From the NCBI RefSeq assembly GCF_000150275.1, contig NW_002060948.1, positions 3,300,512 through 3,364,511 of the forward strand: 64,000 nucleotides of DNA, written 5' to 3'. Below the pieces are notes generated by a model that was not told the origin of the DNA, searched no databases, and saw only the letters and a program-made list of their open reading frames with translations. Of this stretch, positions 13,201 through 25,905 are shown one piece after another (positions within the stretch are counted from its first letter, which is position 1; each line of letters starts with the position of its first letter). A program made the translations under genes and the position numbers. This stretch comes from Trichoplax adhaerens (taxonomy: Eukaryota > Placozoa > Uniplacotomia > Trichoplacea > Trichoplacidae).

Positions 13201-16200
13201 GATTCTTTAGTATTAAAGATAATAAATTGGAAATTATAGAAAGTGCTACTATATACCAAGCTTTCTTCCGTAGCTTCTCTCATTTTTTTAAAGACTTCTT
13301 CCATATGAGTAAAATGATTAAAAAATGCCATTAACTCATCCTGAAAAAATTGAGTATGAACGTAACGCACTGACGACACACGAAGTTTTAATTTCATGTC
13401 ACAATCACGATAGTGGTCAGGATCTTCACTACCATATCTGAAAAAATAAATAAGTTTATTGTCAGCAAGAATACCAAAACCGGACATCCTCGAGCATGCT
13501 ACTAATAACCTGAAAAATTCAAAATTTAAGGCTTCATGATCCATAGTTGAAAACCTAGTCAAAGAAAAAAAAGGTAACATAATGATTGCAAGATAAAGCT
13601 CGGTATCAGTATTAGCTTACTTTTGTCTAAAATATATATTACCTTTCTTTATACAGGGAACCAGACGGCGATAAATCTAATAATGCGATGTTACCAAGTC
13701 GTCCTTTCACAGAAGTATTTCCTTGGCTTAATGCAACTTCCGTACATAAGTCTGATACACAGGCCTGAGCCAGCTGATACTCATTCTTGCTTAACCTGAT
13801 GGTCAAGGATCGTACCTTAAATTTGATTTCATTATCAGTCATATTACCTGATCCACCAGACTGTAATTCTGTGCTAGAATCGGCGATATTCCTTCGATCA
13901 TAATCTTGCTGTAGTTCGATCTCTTTAATAGGAAAGCAGTCGATTAGTAATAACATACTCTAAAATTTATTGCAGAAATTAGCGAAAATTCATTATTAAG
14001 TCAACAAGGTACCGGAAATGTTGTTATTTGTTTGATTTTGGAAGCACTCTAGTAAGCATAGACAAGATTCTAGGTTGACTACCATATCCAGCGAATTGAA
14101 GTTTATATCCACTTGTCGTTTTGTCTACACATGGTAACGGAAAAAATTAATTAATTTACTCATAACGTAGTACAGCATCGGTGTTGAGTGTCTTTGATGA
14201 ATAACTTCATTGATTAAAAAACTTACAATATCGTATCTAGGAGCAGAAATTCCAGAATTTCCATTTATTATTGTAATATTAATTTTAACTAAGGCGCTAT
14301 CCCGCTCTAGCTTATTAGATAAATTATCATCAATTACTGGATCAATTAAATCAAGGTGCGTAGAAGACACCCGATGAGAAGATTGAGATTTGGCAACAAA
14401 TCTGCTTTCTGAATTTGTTGAAACCATAAGATCTTCTATTTGTAAGCTATACAGCTTTATTTCCACGAAAGTTATGAAATTAGATGTATTACTAGCAGTC
14501 ATGCTGAAATCTTGCAAGGAAAAGTTCAGCAAAGGAATCTCGTCGCCGCTAGCTTCCTTGACGAGGGTAATTGATATGCATGGAATCGAAAATCCAGCTT
14601 CAAATTTCATATTCGTACTTGAGGTATTCATTAACACTGATGATTCACCTTTCTCTTCTTCATTGTTATTTATCTGCATCTTAGAACTATCGTTTTCAGC
14701 TTGATCTACTAATAGGTTCTGTAACGTATCGTTAATGTGATTATATATTTTAGGGTTAACAGTCACTTGCAAAGGATTAACGATTTCACCAGTGACTTTT
14801 AGCAATGGAGACTCATTAGCGAGTTTCATATCTTCGGAAAGAATATCACGACTATCAATAAATCTATCAATAACAAATTTAATTGTTGTATCTTTAAGAA
14901 TGTCATAACCATTATAACACATTTCTTTTGTGTCGATCTTTGATTCAGAATCATATACGGCAGATAAACTGATATTTTCAATTTGTAGAACTATTCGATC
15001 TCCTAAAGTTTGTTTAAGGCCCGCTTGAGAGACGGTTAACGATTTATTCTGTAGTGAAATTTCGCCGAGGCGTGCAACAAGAGCTTCACTAGCAACGTTA
15101 CTTCGTGGTAGTACAATCACGGGGCTTTGAATTTTCATATCAATAACGAGATTCACATTTGCCTTACTGGAAGAAGCGCAATCGACGCTCGTGTCTCCGG
15201 TAATAACGTTGCCTCGATCATCAGCATCATTTTGAGATTGGTAGCAATCAGTATTCCTATTTACAGGGTTTGATAAAAACTCAAGTTGATTGGACAAGGT
15301 CTGTTTTTCACTAACAATATTCCTAGCTACTCCACTAGCTGCGGAACGGATTGACCTGCCAAGGTTTTCCGTAGAAGTTCGAAATTCCCCGATACAGGAA
15401 TGTAACTCAGAAATAAATAACGGTTTATGTACATATTGAGCAGAGGCCATGCGCAATGTTAGAGCAATTTTCGTTGATAATGGATCTTGATTTGATGACT
15501 CATCTATAGCATTCGAAGCATAGATTTCATTTGTTTTGATAATTCCAAATGATAAGGCTTTCGTTGGATTATTAGAATCTTTCGTTAATAAATTCGAAAT
15601 TAAAGCGTCTCCTTTTGCTCCCCCAATACCAAGAGTTGAGAGATCGCATTGTTCAGAAAAGCTACCAAGTAAGAAGACAAAATTACGAACTGCAACATTC
15701 GTAAGGTCTATGCAAGTAAGACCATCTATTGCACCATCTAATTTTAATTCTCTTCCAATTGTCGCACTGATTCTTGCACGATTCATACCAATAATTGCAA
15801 CTTTACGACCAATGGTTGCATTGTTAGCTGAAGTAATCCCGCGTACTAACACCACGCTTAAGCTTTGAAAATCGACGATAATGTCCACTTTATTGGACGA
15901 TAATACCTTTGATACGGCCATGAAAAGAAATTACAAAAATTTGTCTAAATATCACATATTTGAAATTCAAAAATATAACAACTTACCTTCATGACGCTGT
16001 CATTGTCAACATCAGTATGGGTTTCCTTTGCAATGTTGACATTGATCTCAGAGGAAATACGATCAATAAACGCCATTATTTCTACAATAAGTTCTTGGTT
16101 GGCTACGGATGAATATAAATAGAACAGGGCTTTTACTCATGATGAAAGCGGAGTAAAACAAGTAATTTGTAAGTCTACGTGATCCATGATCTTTTTGCAA

Positions 16201-19200
16201 GTAATTTTGAATTTGATTACCTATCATTTCCAAAGTGTTGCAATGGATAGATGCAATTTTTAGACCTTCTTTAGGAATACCCTCCGAGGGATAATTTCCG
16301 TCGACCGCTTGATATTCAATGGAAATAAGGGTTCGAGAGTCCGAAAAGCTCTCCAGTCGACTATTAGTATCTTTTTCATCTTCTTCATTTAGAGAAGTCT
16401 TCTTAGAGGTAATAAAAGTGTCAAAGTCTGGTCCATACAACTGAAGTCTATCAAAGACCGAAAAGAGTTGCACTGATAAAGACACAGATATATCGTAAGG
16501 ACACTTCGTAAAGTTTGCCTTCACTCCCTTAACTTCAACTTCAGCAATATCTCGTCCTACATCGATTCCCGTAATACGATATTATTAGTGATAGATCGTA
16601 CTACAAATATTTAAGCATGTATGATATTAGGAGCTAATGATTGTGTACCTCTGCTAGAAACTATCAAAGTTGTCGTTTCAATCTGAAATTCTACTAGCAA
16701 TAATTTCGATTCTACAACAAATTGAGGTTTGACAGGTTCTACTTCGATGTCTGGTACTTTACTTTCGGATATCCTAATATTATTGCACGAGCCATTATCA
16801 TACGTAAGTGAATAGAAACGTTAAAGACATTTAATAACAGCTTGTATGTTTTTAATTATAAAAGCCAAGTAATGCTATATTACGATAAAAACACGTATAT
16901 TAGAGTGTGTACCGTTGACTTTCAGTAACATCGTTAGAAATTGACGGATTGATGTAGGCTGATAATTCGTCATCGGACACTAGTTTCAATTTTATTTTCG
17001 GTTTCGTGTATGAAATAAGAAATAATTAACGTTTACTATAAAGCTTGGTTATACCCAAATTAAAATAGAACTATAAGTAGAATGATTATACTTTTTCCAG
17101 TTGACGTCAGTATCGGAGAGTCAACGCTATCATTATTCGCCAAAGCAGTTAGACACGAAACGAAAGCGATAAGCTGTAACAACACAGATCGATATTAGCA
17201 TCTGTGAATAATACAGCTTTTGAATTTCAAATAAGAAAAATCTAGTAGAGAAAAATTGGCTACCTTTTCTTCATTTAAGTGTACCCTCAATTCTGGTAAT
17301 GTGCCAGACAGTGTTGCGCTAGGCCATTGGGGATCGGTGGTAGGATAAAGACGTCTTAATATAGATCATACAGTATATTAGTCAGACAACATCACTTCAT
17401 TATAAAAGTCACATCATATTAATTATTAAAACGATTAACATTACATTGTACAAACCTTTCCATAAACAATAAAATACTAAATTTATCTACTAAATAAGCA
17501 TCAGTAGAATCTTCCACGAGTAACGTTTGCCAATCGTTACCAAGTTGATTAACGGAAATTTGCAAGTCACGCATCAATAAGTTGAATCTATACAGTGTAG
17601 TATGACACGATAATTAGTTATTAATTCAATAGGTTAAGTATCGATGTTGCATAAAAATATACATCGCTGAAAGGTACCTTTCGTATAGTTTATCGTGAAC
17701 GGCATCACTAATTGATGATATATGGCTAGTATTTGTAATTATACTTTTAAATATGGCATCTTCTTCGTCCTCTGATGGCGTCGATGGTGGAGTTAAAAAA
17801 GAATCTAAATCCAAATAATGCAATCAAATGATTTAGTACTCTCAATATAGAAATAGGATCTATTATATTTGTAAATACTTTCCTGTATAACTTACCATCA
17901 TTATTTGAAATCTGGCGGGTAAGATCCGCTGATTTTGCCTCTACATTAGGTAAATCTTCAACGTTGTGAAATAGCAGATGACCAAGATCGAGAATAACCT
18001 GAGATATAGCCATATAATATGCAATTAAGCATAAGCAATACTTACTATCAATAGACATAGTTTTAAATACTTGTCGCTATTCAACTAAGCATTTAATCCT
18101 GTCATACTTACGATTGGAGCATTAACATTAGTAAAATTTTCCGGGATCACAATCTGTGGAGCAGAGATATCTAGGTATACACTCCATTTCTTTGTCTAAA
18201 AGTGGTTTTGAATAAAGTATCTGTGTGATATACTTCATATTTGGTGAACAATCATACTTTTATAGCAAATTGGAAGTAGCAAAAGACCTTAATAGATCCA
18301 TGCAAAAGCTGATCAAATGTATTCCGCAATTCTTCCTTCGTTTGATTTTTTAAATGTTCGTAACGGCTACGAGCAGCATCAGTAATAAGCTTAGATCTGG
18401 ATGTTTGCTTCTGGTTAAAAAAGTTCATCAGCTTCGATATCACAGTAGAGTTATAAACAATAGCTAGCGGTTGAGAATGAACGCGTAGCCTAAAGTATAT
18501 TTAAAATTAAGCATTTAGTCTGATGGTTAACAAAATAGTTCAATTTTATTTTCTTATGATTTATTGCTACTGTTATAGAATATCTATCTAGAAAAATAGT
18601 ATAACCTATAGTCCACTTTAGCATCAAGTGGATTTCGTTCAAATTGAAGATGAAAGATATCTTCTGTAGATTTTTCCTGCTTCTGCATATGCAAATCAAT
18701 ATTACCGGTAAACATTGACAATTTAGCAGATAATAGAAGCCTGTATACGTATTTTACAACGCTTTATCAAACTAAAATGATGAAAAGTTCCGTTATTGTA
18801 TCATTACATCCTGTTGATATATTGTCATACATTATACTTACCTTTGGAGCGGGAGAAATTACGTTTGGCAACAAAGATTCCTTAGTAATCATATCTTTTA
18901 CTACTAATGACCCAAGGGACATATTGACATCAATAAAATCAGTGCGTAGTCCAAGCGTAAGATTTGCAGTAACTTTCATTAGGTCGATAGAAGCAATTGG
19001 TTGATAAATTGCTTTATATCCTAATTGAGTGATATTACCCGATTAATGCAGGGAGTTAAAATGGGGGCTTGTAAGAATGGAATAAAGTTAGCATAGCACG
19101 AACTACAGACAATCTATTACCCTGTGGTTCAATGAAAGTGATAAATTTTTACCTTGAGTGGTATTACTTGATGAATTTATAAATAATACCGATCCAGACC

Positions 19201-22200
19201 GCAAGCAGAAGTTAATAGATGCGAATATCAGGTCACGATATAAAATACTACTATCGACGGAGGTGTTACTGAAGGAATTGAATAATTCTTCTTCTACGAA
19301 GAAAAATGATCGGTTACAGGCGCATTGATACTGATCATAACTAATAAGTTGAAGTTGTACTTATAATACTAACCGAACTCAGTAATATCTTCATTTTCTT
19401 TGGGAGCGTCTTTAATTGGCTGCTTTGATACAACTGCAGCTTTTTTGATTTCAACTTCATTGGAATTGGTATCGCTTTTACTACCCCATGAAGTCCATTC
19501 AGGAAACCACCGATTAGCAGTAAGAGGGGCTCTATCTGTGTCAGTAGTTTTGTTCATCTCCTATTCGAGCATACAATATTTTTTCAGTTGACTGGATACT
19601 ATGATATATAACATAAAACCTAATGATCTATCATATAAAGATCAGCAAACTTAATTGATCGACATCATAGTTAAAGTATAAAAAGTACCTTTTCTAATAA
19701 TTTCTCAGCGAGAATTTTTTGCATGACCAATTCGCGCAAAATTATAATCTCGTTGATATTCATTTCATCTTCAATCCTTAATCGTTCTTCCTAAGATTAT
19801 AATTCATTTTCGTATGCTTATATAAGACTGATTGCCAGTGATAGTGTAAAAAGTAGACGTGTAGTTATTAATAAAATAATTGGATTTTACGTTTCTTTAC
19901 CGTAACATAATCTTCAACTTTTGATTCAGTTAGATGCTGCTTGTACAGATTCATATACAGTAATAGACTGTGAACACGTTTGATGACAAAGGAGCGTGAT
20001 CGACGATGTAGGCGTTCTCGCACATCGTTCAAAGTAACAGTTATGGCAAATTGCCACCATTTCCTCGCACTAATTATTTAATTGAAATGAGCAGAATACA
20101 TCTGTTAACTTTTGATATAAATATTGTATGCCAATATCATTCCATCAATGCAGTAATACGATTTAAGAGATCTATTATACGTATGTGTATTAAGTATAAC
20201 CTTTGCTTATTAATGGGAACTTTTGGTTTCCATTTTCTAAATTTTCTTGATATACTATTTCTTTCCACTTCATCCATTGTATAAACCAAATTTTGTAACT
20301 GATGTGATGATAGTGTTATTGAAATTTTACTAAGTTCAGTATCAATAATATATCTTGGTTTATTTCGAGATTTCAAAGGTAACTCCGATCTATTCGTAGA
20401 TAACTTTGTGACCGCACATAATGGTTCTAGAAGATAGCAATGCTTCTGCAAGATAAATAAGTTGCCATAATATGCTTAGTAATGAACTACACGGCAAGAT
20501 TGTAGAAAAAACTTTATTACAGATAATCTCCTTACAATCTCTTTACCAAATCCATTGACTTGCAAAATGTCCTTAAAATGAATAAAGATCAAGAAGAGTC
20601 AATTAGACATAAAAATCGCTAATGGTATAGCTACTAGGCAGATTACCTGAAGCTCTATAATAGGAAGATCGCCGTAAAGATCAGTATCATCGTCATAATA
20701 TATAGCAAGATTGCTTAGTGCAACAGATTTTACAATTAATGGATCTTCATCGGCGACTTGATCCTACGATAAAATACATCATATTCAAAGTTAAAAAGAC
20801 ATCAGTTGATTATTAACGTGGTAATGTATAAATGTAAGGTTACTTCTTTCTTTGCTGCTTGAACTCTTAAGCTAGAAATTGTTATTCCACATGCCACAGG
20901 CCTATTATTGTAAGCAGATGGTCCTTCATAACGTATATGGACATCGCTGATAACAATCTAAGACAATAGACAAGAAACTTAACCATGATTCTTTAATAAG
21001 CTGCAATGATTACATTAAAGACTTTCGTTATTAGGCAATACTCATGTGTAAATATATAAATAGAAATATCTAGACATTAGTATAGGTATTTTGACTATGC
21101 AGTAAGAATATTGACAGAAATGTTTACAATTCATGCGAAATTTTTACTTGTAAATTTTCAATGATGCTTGTAAATAGAGAATTTGATACGAAGCTGGAAG
21201 CAAACGATGTTGCAGCTGACCACCAACTCACTGACTCATTTGCAGTAAGACTTGCCTAATTTAATTGGTAAATGAGAATAATTATTATAAAGTATTTACT
21301 AATGAACGATTCCAGAACTGACCAAAGTATGAATATCACGAAGTTGTTGTGGTGAAATAATATTTACCCTCCATTGACTTTCCATGGCATCTAATTGCTG
21401 CCTCTTTCTATTGTTTTCAATTTGTTTTTCCTCTTCTGCATCATACGGCTAGCGATAGTACGTAAAATAGCGATAAATTTAGCTAATTTTATAATGTAGT
21501 GGAGCAGATATTGAGATTTGTACCTCATCTTCAGAGTGAGGTCCAGCTACTATATACAATTGCTCAATATGTATTTCCCAAGAACTCGTAGTACTTCTTC
21601 GCAGTGGTACTTTTAACTTTAATTTTCCTAAGAATCCTGTTAAAGATGAAGTATAGCGTTTGATATGCACCATTTAATTCTTTTTCTATGCTGACGTTAT
21701 CGAAATCGGTATCCATCGCTATACTAGGCTACTGAAATGATAACCTATTGTATATAGGTAGTCTTGTAGCAATTATACTTCAATTATAATAAATGAGGCG
21801 AGATCAATTTGGCGCACCTGATTTAACAGCCAAAGGTAGATCCAATTTTCTCAGAGCATCCTTCCTGAGAGGTAAATTTTCCAACTCGACGGCACCTAAT
21901 TGTGATAATCATTGATCCTTTCAGTTCCATTTTGAATTAAAGCACGATATGTTTTGCTTACGTGCAGTACTATTGCGATATAATAGAGTAACTAGTAAAG
22001 TCTATTTATACAGTCAATACGAGTCAATATTAAAACTTATGTAGGAGTATTAGGTATACTGTAACATTGATGTGAGAGTATCGTATAAACTCGTGATTAC
22101 TATCAAGCTTTTAAGTAGGTTGAAAATCTGTGCCTTCATTTAAAGGGCGTTTTCTAGTACATTGCCCGGGCATTCTATAGAATGCCCGGTTCCGTACATG

Positions 22201-22906
22201 GACCTTGACATATATGAATATAAACATATCATCATTTAAGGTTAAAGTTGTTCATCTATTTGTTAATGAATAGATTGTAAATAGAGCAAAGCATGTTCAA
22301 ACTCGATAAGGTAAAATTTCATCTTCATGTCCACAACACCAATATAGTCTATCAAGTTGTCCCTCCATGACATACTGTACTGTTGTTATCACTAAGCCAT
22401 TTCAAATACTTCCTCTTTCATCATCAATTCATGAATTCAATTTTGGAAGAAAAGGCGTCTTGTTTTTTTTTTAATTTTAATAGCTCACTTTGCCCCTGCC
22501 TGGCTGCATTTTTCGTCTACGATCGCGGAAGAGTCTATCCTACGTATGAATTTGTCATCTATGCAAGAAATCCGATTGATTGTTGATAGGATGGGTTGAG
22601 ATTAATGGATTAGAGTTATACATGTCGATTAGGGAAGTAGTAGCATATGGAAGTGGACACTATATCTATTACCAGTGAACATCATCTGATTGAGCTTGTG
22701 ATATACGCTGTACATAATGTCAATTCAACTGTATGAGTTGAACTTAATTAAGAGAATAAGCTATAGCAAGCGAGTAGCATTGGCAAAATGAGGGCATGCC
22801 TTGACTTACCACTTAAAATGCCGATAGAGAGCTGATCTGTATTCAAGTTTTCCACATACTCTCCAATGTAAGTATTAATGATCCACGTCGCTAATTTCTC
22901 TAACAT
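4213..22906 (-). CDS. VPS13D: VPS13D, bridge-like lipid transfer protein (many exons)
   Basis: This gene encodes a giant rod-shaped protein that moves lipids between membranes. In other animals VPS13D acts at ER-mitochondria, peroxisome and Golgi contacts and is needed for mitochondrial clearance. The start ATG at 22906 gives [17 protein letters not shown], matching the chorein N-terminus of VPS13D more closely than VPS13A/B/C. The second exon (21818-21895) reads [19 protein letters not shown] domain at 10567-10787 is found only in the D paralog. It is followed by the SHR/VAB region and a ricin-B-type lectin segment in one huge exon (6561-9702). The C-terminus (about 4213-5780) carries the VPS13 C-terminal region and a PH-like end with [13 protein letters not shown], as in VPS13D. 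The stop is at 4213-4215. There are dozens of short GT-AG introns and exon joins are phase consistent where I checked. I have not resolved every exon, so total length is unknown. Antisense open frames inside the large exons are shadows. Confidence 0.94.
6561..9702 (-). other. VPS13D: Large VPS13D exon: SHR/VAB adaptor-binding region plus ricin-B-type lectin segment
   Basis: One exon of about 3.1 kb, with acceptor at 9703-9704 and donor at 6559-6560, encodes more than 1,000 residues. It starts [12 protein letters not shown] and contains the repeated beta modules of the VAB/SHR-binding domain. Two QxW signatures of beta-trefoil lectins are visible: QLWRM (7424-7440) and TQTWHF (about 7252-7268), with LVLDA between them. 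A ricin-type lectin segment at this place is a reported VPS13D trait. Confidence 0.8.
10567..10787 (-). other. VPS13D: UBA domain exon of VPS13D
   Basis: This exon runs from an acceptor at 10788 to a donor at 10566. It encodes [20 protein letters not shown] followed by [15 protein letters not shown]. That is a three-helix UBA with the LGF loop (usually MGF/Y) and the typical final WLL helix. UBA domains bind ubiquitin, and among VPS13 paralogs only D has one. The following Ser/Asn/Arg-rich tail is likely a linker. Confidence 0.9.
12745..15921 (-). other. VPS13D: VPS13D central rod with repeated SPVI(I/V)LPR module
   Basis: Two separate exons carry the same module. One reads [12 protein letters not shown] followed by [14 protein letters not shown], within about 14125-15921. 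The other reads [19 protein letters not shown] followed by [13 protein letters not shown], within about 12745-13167. These are the internal repeats from which the VPS13 beta-sheet groove is built. The first exon has about 1.8 kb without a stop, unusual among the short exons nearby. Confidence 0.8.
17757..17804 (-). other. VPS13D: Acidic, proline-directed linker in VPS13D with possible phospho-FFAT motif
   Basis: The exon beginning at 17804 joins a donor ending NND and reads [17 protein letters not shown]. The core S-F-L-T-P-P-S with flanking acids resembles a phospho-FFAT motif, in which Thr replaces the usual acidic fourth position. VPS13 proteins are known to bind ER VAP proteins through FFAT-type motifs in this part of the rod. 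That this stretch is the VAP-binding site is inference. Confidence 0.4.
21524..22906 (-). other. VPS13D: VPS13D N-terminal chorein region (first three exons)
   Basis: The exons are 22810-22906, 21818-21895 and 21524-21636. They join in frame to read through ...[23 protein letters not shown] and [17 protein letters not shown]. This is the conserved lipid-entry end of the VPS13 groove. The first intron is about 0.9 kb, the longest I see in this gene, and contains a GC-rich perfect palindrome at 22166-22189. Confidence 0.9.
22166..22189. repeat. 24-bp perfect GC-rich palindrome in VPS13D intron 1
   Basis: The arms CCGGGCATTC and GAATGCCCGG flank a central TATA, and the whole 24 bp is its own reverse complement. 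It stands out from AT-rich surroundings in the first intron of VPS13D. Confidence 0.9.
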
Positions 22907-23095
22907 TTTGCCTCATTAATTCTAGTGTACTAGTCACGATTCATCTACGCTGTATAACCTAATATTTAAAGGTAAGATTAAGACGATCTTTTGCCATTTA
23001 CAGCTGGACTCGATCTTGCATGAACAGCAGCAACCATTTTGCAGAGATTATTTTGCAGTGATAATGACGTACCGTATCGACTGGCTGGTTGTCCT

Positions 23096-23195
23096 ACAGT
23101 ATACAGTACAGTACTGTACTGTACACTGTGCAGTACTGTCTACTGTATGCAAGACTTACAGTAGTATTCGGTGTACCAGTCTGTACTGTAGTCGA
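23096..23195. repeat. GTAC-rich palindromic cluster upstream of VPS13D
   Basis: Overlapping TACTGTAC, CAGTACAGTAC and GTACTGT words occupy this stretch, 190-290 bp upstream of the VPS13D start codon. The words are self-complementary, so the strand could fold into alternative hairpins. Confidence 0.8.
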
Positions 23196-23359
23196 AAAGG
23201 ACGATAGCGTATAGTTTAACAGTTCGATATAGTAAAGCTTTAGTATGATATGGGGAGTCTTGAATGAGTATTTCTTTTACTATTTCTCTATCATGGCAAA
23301 CATATCCATATTCTGTCTGTCCGTGTTCTTTCTAAATTTATTAAAACTGGCAGTATCTG

Positions 23360-23678
23360 CTATGGAGGATCGTTATGGACACTCTTGTCAGTCTATTTTT
23401 ATACCTTTAAATCTAGTTATTAATTCATTACACCATCTACTATGGAGGATCGATATGGATACTCTGTCAGTCTATTTTTATACCTTTAAATCTAGTTATT
23501 AATTCATTACACCATCTACTATGGAGGATCGATATGGATACTCTTGTCAGTCTATTTTTATACCTTTAAATCTAGTTATTAATTCATTACACCATCTACT
23601 ATGGAGGATCGATATGGATACTCTTGTCAGTCTATTTTTATACCTTTAAATCTAGTTATTAATTCATTACACCATCTA
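23360..23678. repeat. Tandem array, four copies of an 80-bp unit
   Basis: The units start at 23360, 23440, 23519 and 23599 (80, 79, 80, 80 bp) and are nearly identical. Each begins CTATGGAGGATCG and ends ATTACACCATCTA. The near identity implies recent expansion or conversion. An apparent ORF at 23245-23502 merely reads through it. Confidence 0.95.
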
Positions 23679-23819
23679 GTACAGTACTTTTGTACAGCAT
23701 ACACTACACGGTAAAAAGTTACTGAACCTCTGACAGGTCTATCAAATGGTAATACTATCTGTTAAATGAGCACATTATCGTATACTGTCTGCAAAGCGAC
23801 GGGAGTTTGCACTAGTTAA

Positions 23820-25345
23820 ATCATGAAAGCATCCACTATCAGTTTATTTGGATGCAGTCAAATCTAGTTATTCATTCATTAAAGCATCCACTATCTGTCT
23901 ATTTGGATGCAGTCAAATCTAGTTATTCGTTCATGAAAGCATCCACTATCCGTCTATTTGGATACAGTCAAATCTAGTTATTGATTCTTTAAAGCATCCA
24001 CTATCAGTCTATTTGGATACAGTCAAATCTAGCTATTCATTCATTAAAGCATCCAATCTAGATGATCGATATGGACTCGGTCAGTCTATTTTGATACATT
24101 CAAATGTAGTTATTAATTCATTAAACTATCTACTATGGATGATTGATATGGATACTCTTGTCAGTCTATTTGGATACATTCAAATCTAGTTATTAATTCA
24201 TTCAAGCATCCACTCAGGATGATTGACATGGACACTCTGTCAGTCTATTTGGATACAGTCAAATCTAGTTATTAATTCATTCAAGCATCCACTGTGGATG
24301 ATCGATAGGGACCCTACCAGTCTATTTCGATACAATCAAATCTAGTTATTAGTTAATTCAAGCATCCACTCTGGATGATCGATATGGACCCCGCCGGTCT
24401 ATTTCGATATAGTCCAATCTCGTTGTTAGAGCATCCACTAGGATGATCGATTACTGTCAGTCTATTTTTATACAGTCCAATGTAGTTGTTTAAACCATCT
24501 ACTATGGATAATCAATACTGTCAGAGGATTTTAATCCAGTCCAATTCAACTTGATGATTAAGCGAAGGTATACGTACAGTAGAAACCATGGCAAACAGAT
24601 CTTGATCCTGTCCGTCTGTATGTTATGTTATTTATTAAGTTAATTCATTAAAAGCATCCACATATGGATGATCGATATCCATTGGACACTGTCAGTCTAT
24701 TTTTATACAGTTCAATGGAGTTATTGATGAATTTATTCAAGTATCCACTATGGATGATCGAGATAGACACTATCAATCTATTTTTATACAGTTCAATTGA
24801 GTTGTGAATGAATTCATGAAATTATCCACTATGGATGATGGATCTCTACTGTACACTCAATGAGTGTAGAGTAGACAGGGCCAGTCTATTTTCATACAGT
24901 CAAATCTAGTTGTTAACGAATTTGTTCAATTATCCAGTATGGATGATCGATATAGTCAGTCTATATTTATACAGTTCAATCGAGTTATGAATGAATTCAT
25001 GAAATTATCGACTATGGATGATGGATCTCTACTGTACACTCAGTGAGTGTAGAGTAGACAGGGCCAGTCTATTTTCATACAGTCAAATCTAGTTGTTAAC
25101 GAATTCGTTCAATTATCCAGTATGGATGATCGATATAGTCAGTCTATTTTTATACAGTTCAATCGAGTTCTTCATGAATTCATGAAACTATCCACTATTA
25201 ATGATCGATCGATACAGTAGACAGTGTCTGTCTATTTTCATACAGTCAAATCTAGTTGTTAACGATTTGGTGAAACTATCCAGTATGGATGATCGATATA
25301 GACACTGTTAGTCTATTTTTATACAGACAAATCCAGTCTTATTGA
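23820..25345. repeat. Degenerate minisatellite (about 55-90 bp units)
   Basis: About twenty diverged units share GCATCCACTATGGATGATCG, then a GTCAGTCTATTT core, TACAGTCAAATCTAGTT and ATTCATT. The first units lack the GGATGATCG segment and are about 57 bp, while later ones are 75-85 bp. It is related in sequence to the 80-bp array at 23360 and probably descends from the same ancestor unit. Confidence 0.88.
24783..25190. repeat. 183-bp higher-order repeat inside the minisatellite
   Basis: The landmark TATACAGTTCAAT recurs at about 24785, 24968 and 25151, a spacing of 183 bp, giving two full copies and a partial third. Each full copy contains two basic units and an inverted repeat (ACACTCA / TGAGTGT, nested inside CTCTAC / GTAGAG). 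Confidence 0.82.
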
Positions 25346-25724
25346 CTACGATAGTAAATGATGCCTATTATTGATTTGTTTACTCTTTCCAAGTACATCA
25401 CTCGAATTTGACTGGAATCCATTCTCATTGCTTATTCTCATTCCATAACATACACTATAGTAGTCGTGGATTGAGTGGACCTTGTTGACAACATTACAGC
25501 TGCACTACTCGTATAGTCGGTGAACTCAGTAAGGCTACGTATACCCATGGACGTGCTAGAATTGTCAAGGGGTTAAGGTATTGGATATTGATATCCAAGG
25601 GTGGGCAGGGACTTTTAAGGAGCAAATTGTTAGGGATTCAAGTAGAATTTCCTCAGACAAGAGAAGAATTTTCCTCAGAAGTCGGCAACCATCTTGGCTA
25701 GTGGTGCGCGATTTTACAGTGTAC

Positions 25725-25905
25725 AGTACCAACCTCGACCGTCCTGTACTGTACTGTACAGTGCATCCCGTCCAGTACAGTACTGTACTGTAAACATGGA
25801 CTGGAAAATGCGATACTGTACACTCTTCTACAATCCAAAGCTTACAGTACGCCGCGGTCAACGTGTACTGTAGTACAGTACATATACTGTACTACAGCCC
25901 AGCGA
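25725..25905. repeat. GTAC-rich palindromic cluster upstream of PIK3CB
   Basis: Several runs of CTGTACTGTAC and CAGTACAGTAC words, including direct and inverted pairs around 25745-25795 and 25863-25897. The cluster lies 360-540 bp upstream of the PIK3CB start codon. Confidence 0.8.

Noticed and set aside
14390-15868. Plus-strand open frames (14390-14704, 15536-15868) inside VPS13D
   Set aside because: They are antisense shadows of the long VPS13D exon, with no protein wording of their own.
23245-23502. 85-codon frame through the tandem array
   Set aside because: It is an artefact of reading a stop-poor 80-bp repeat.
23360-25345. Repeat arrays as a CRISPR locus
   Set aside because: Repeats are long, contiguous and without unique spacers, and the genome is clearly eukaryotic.
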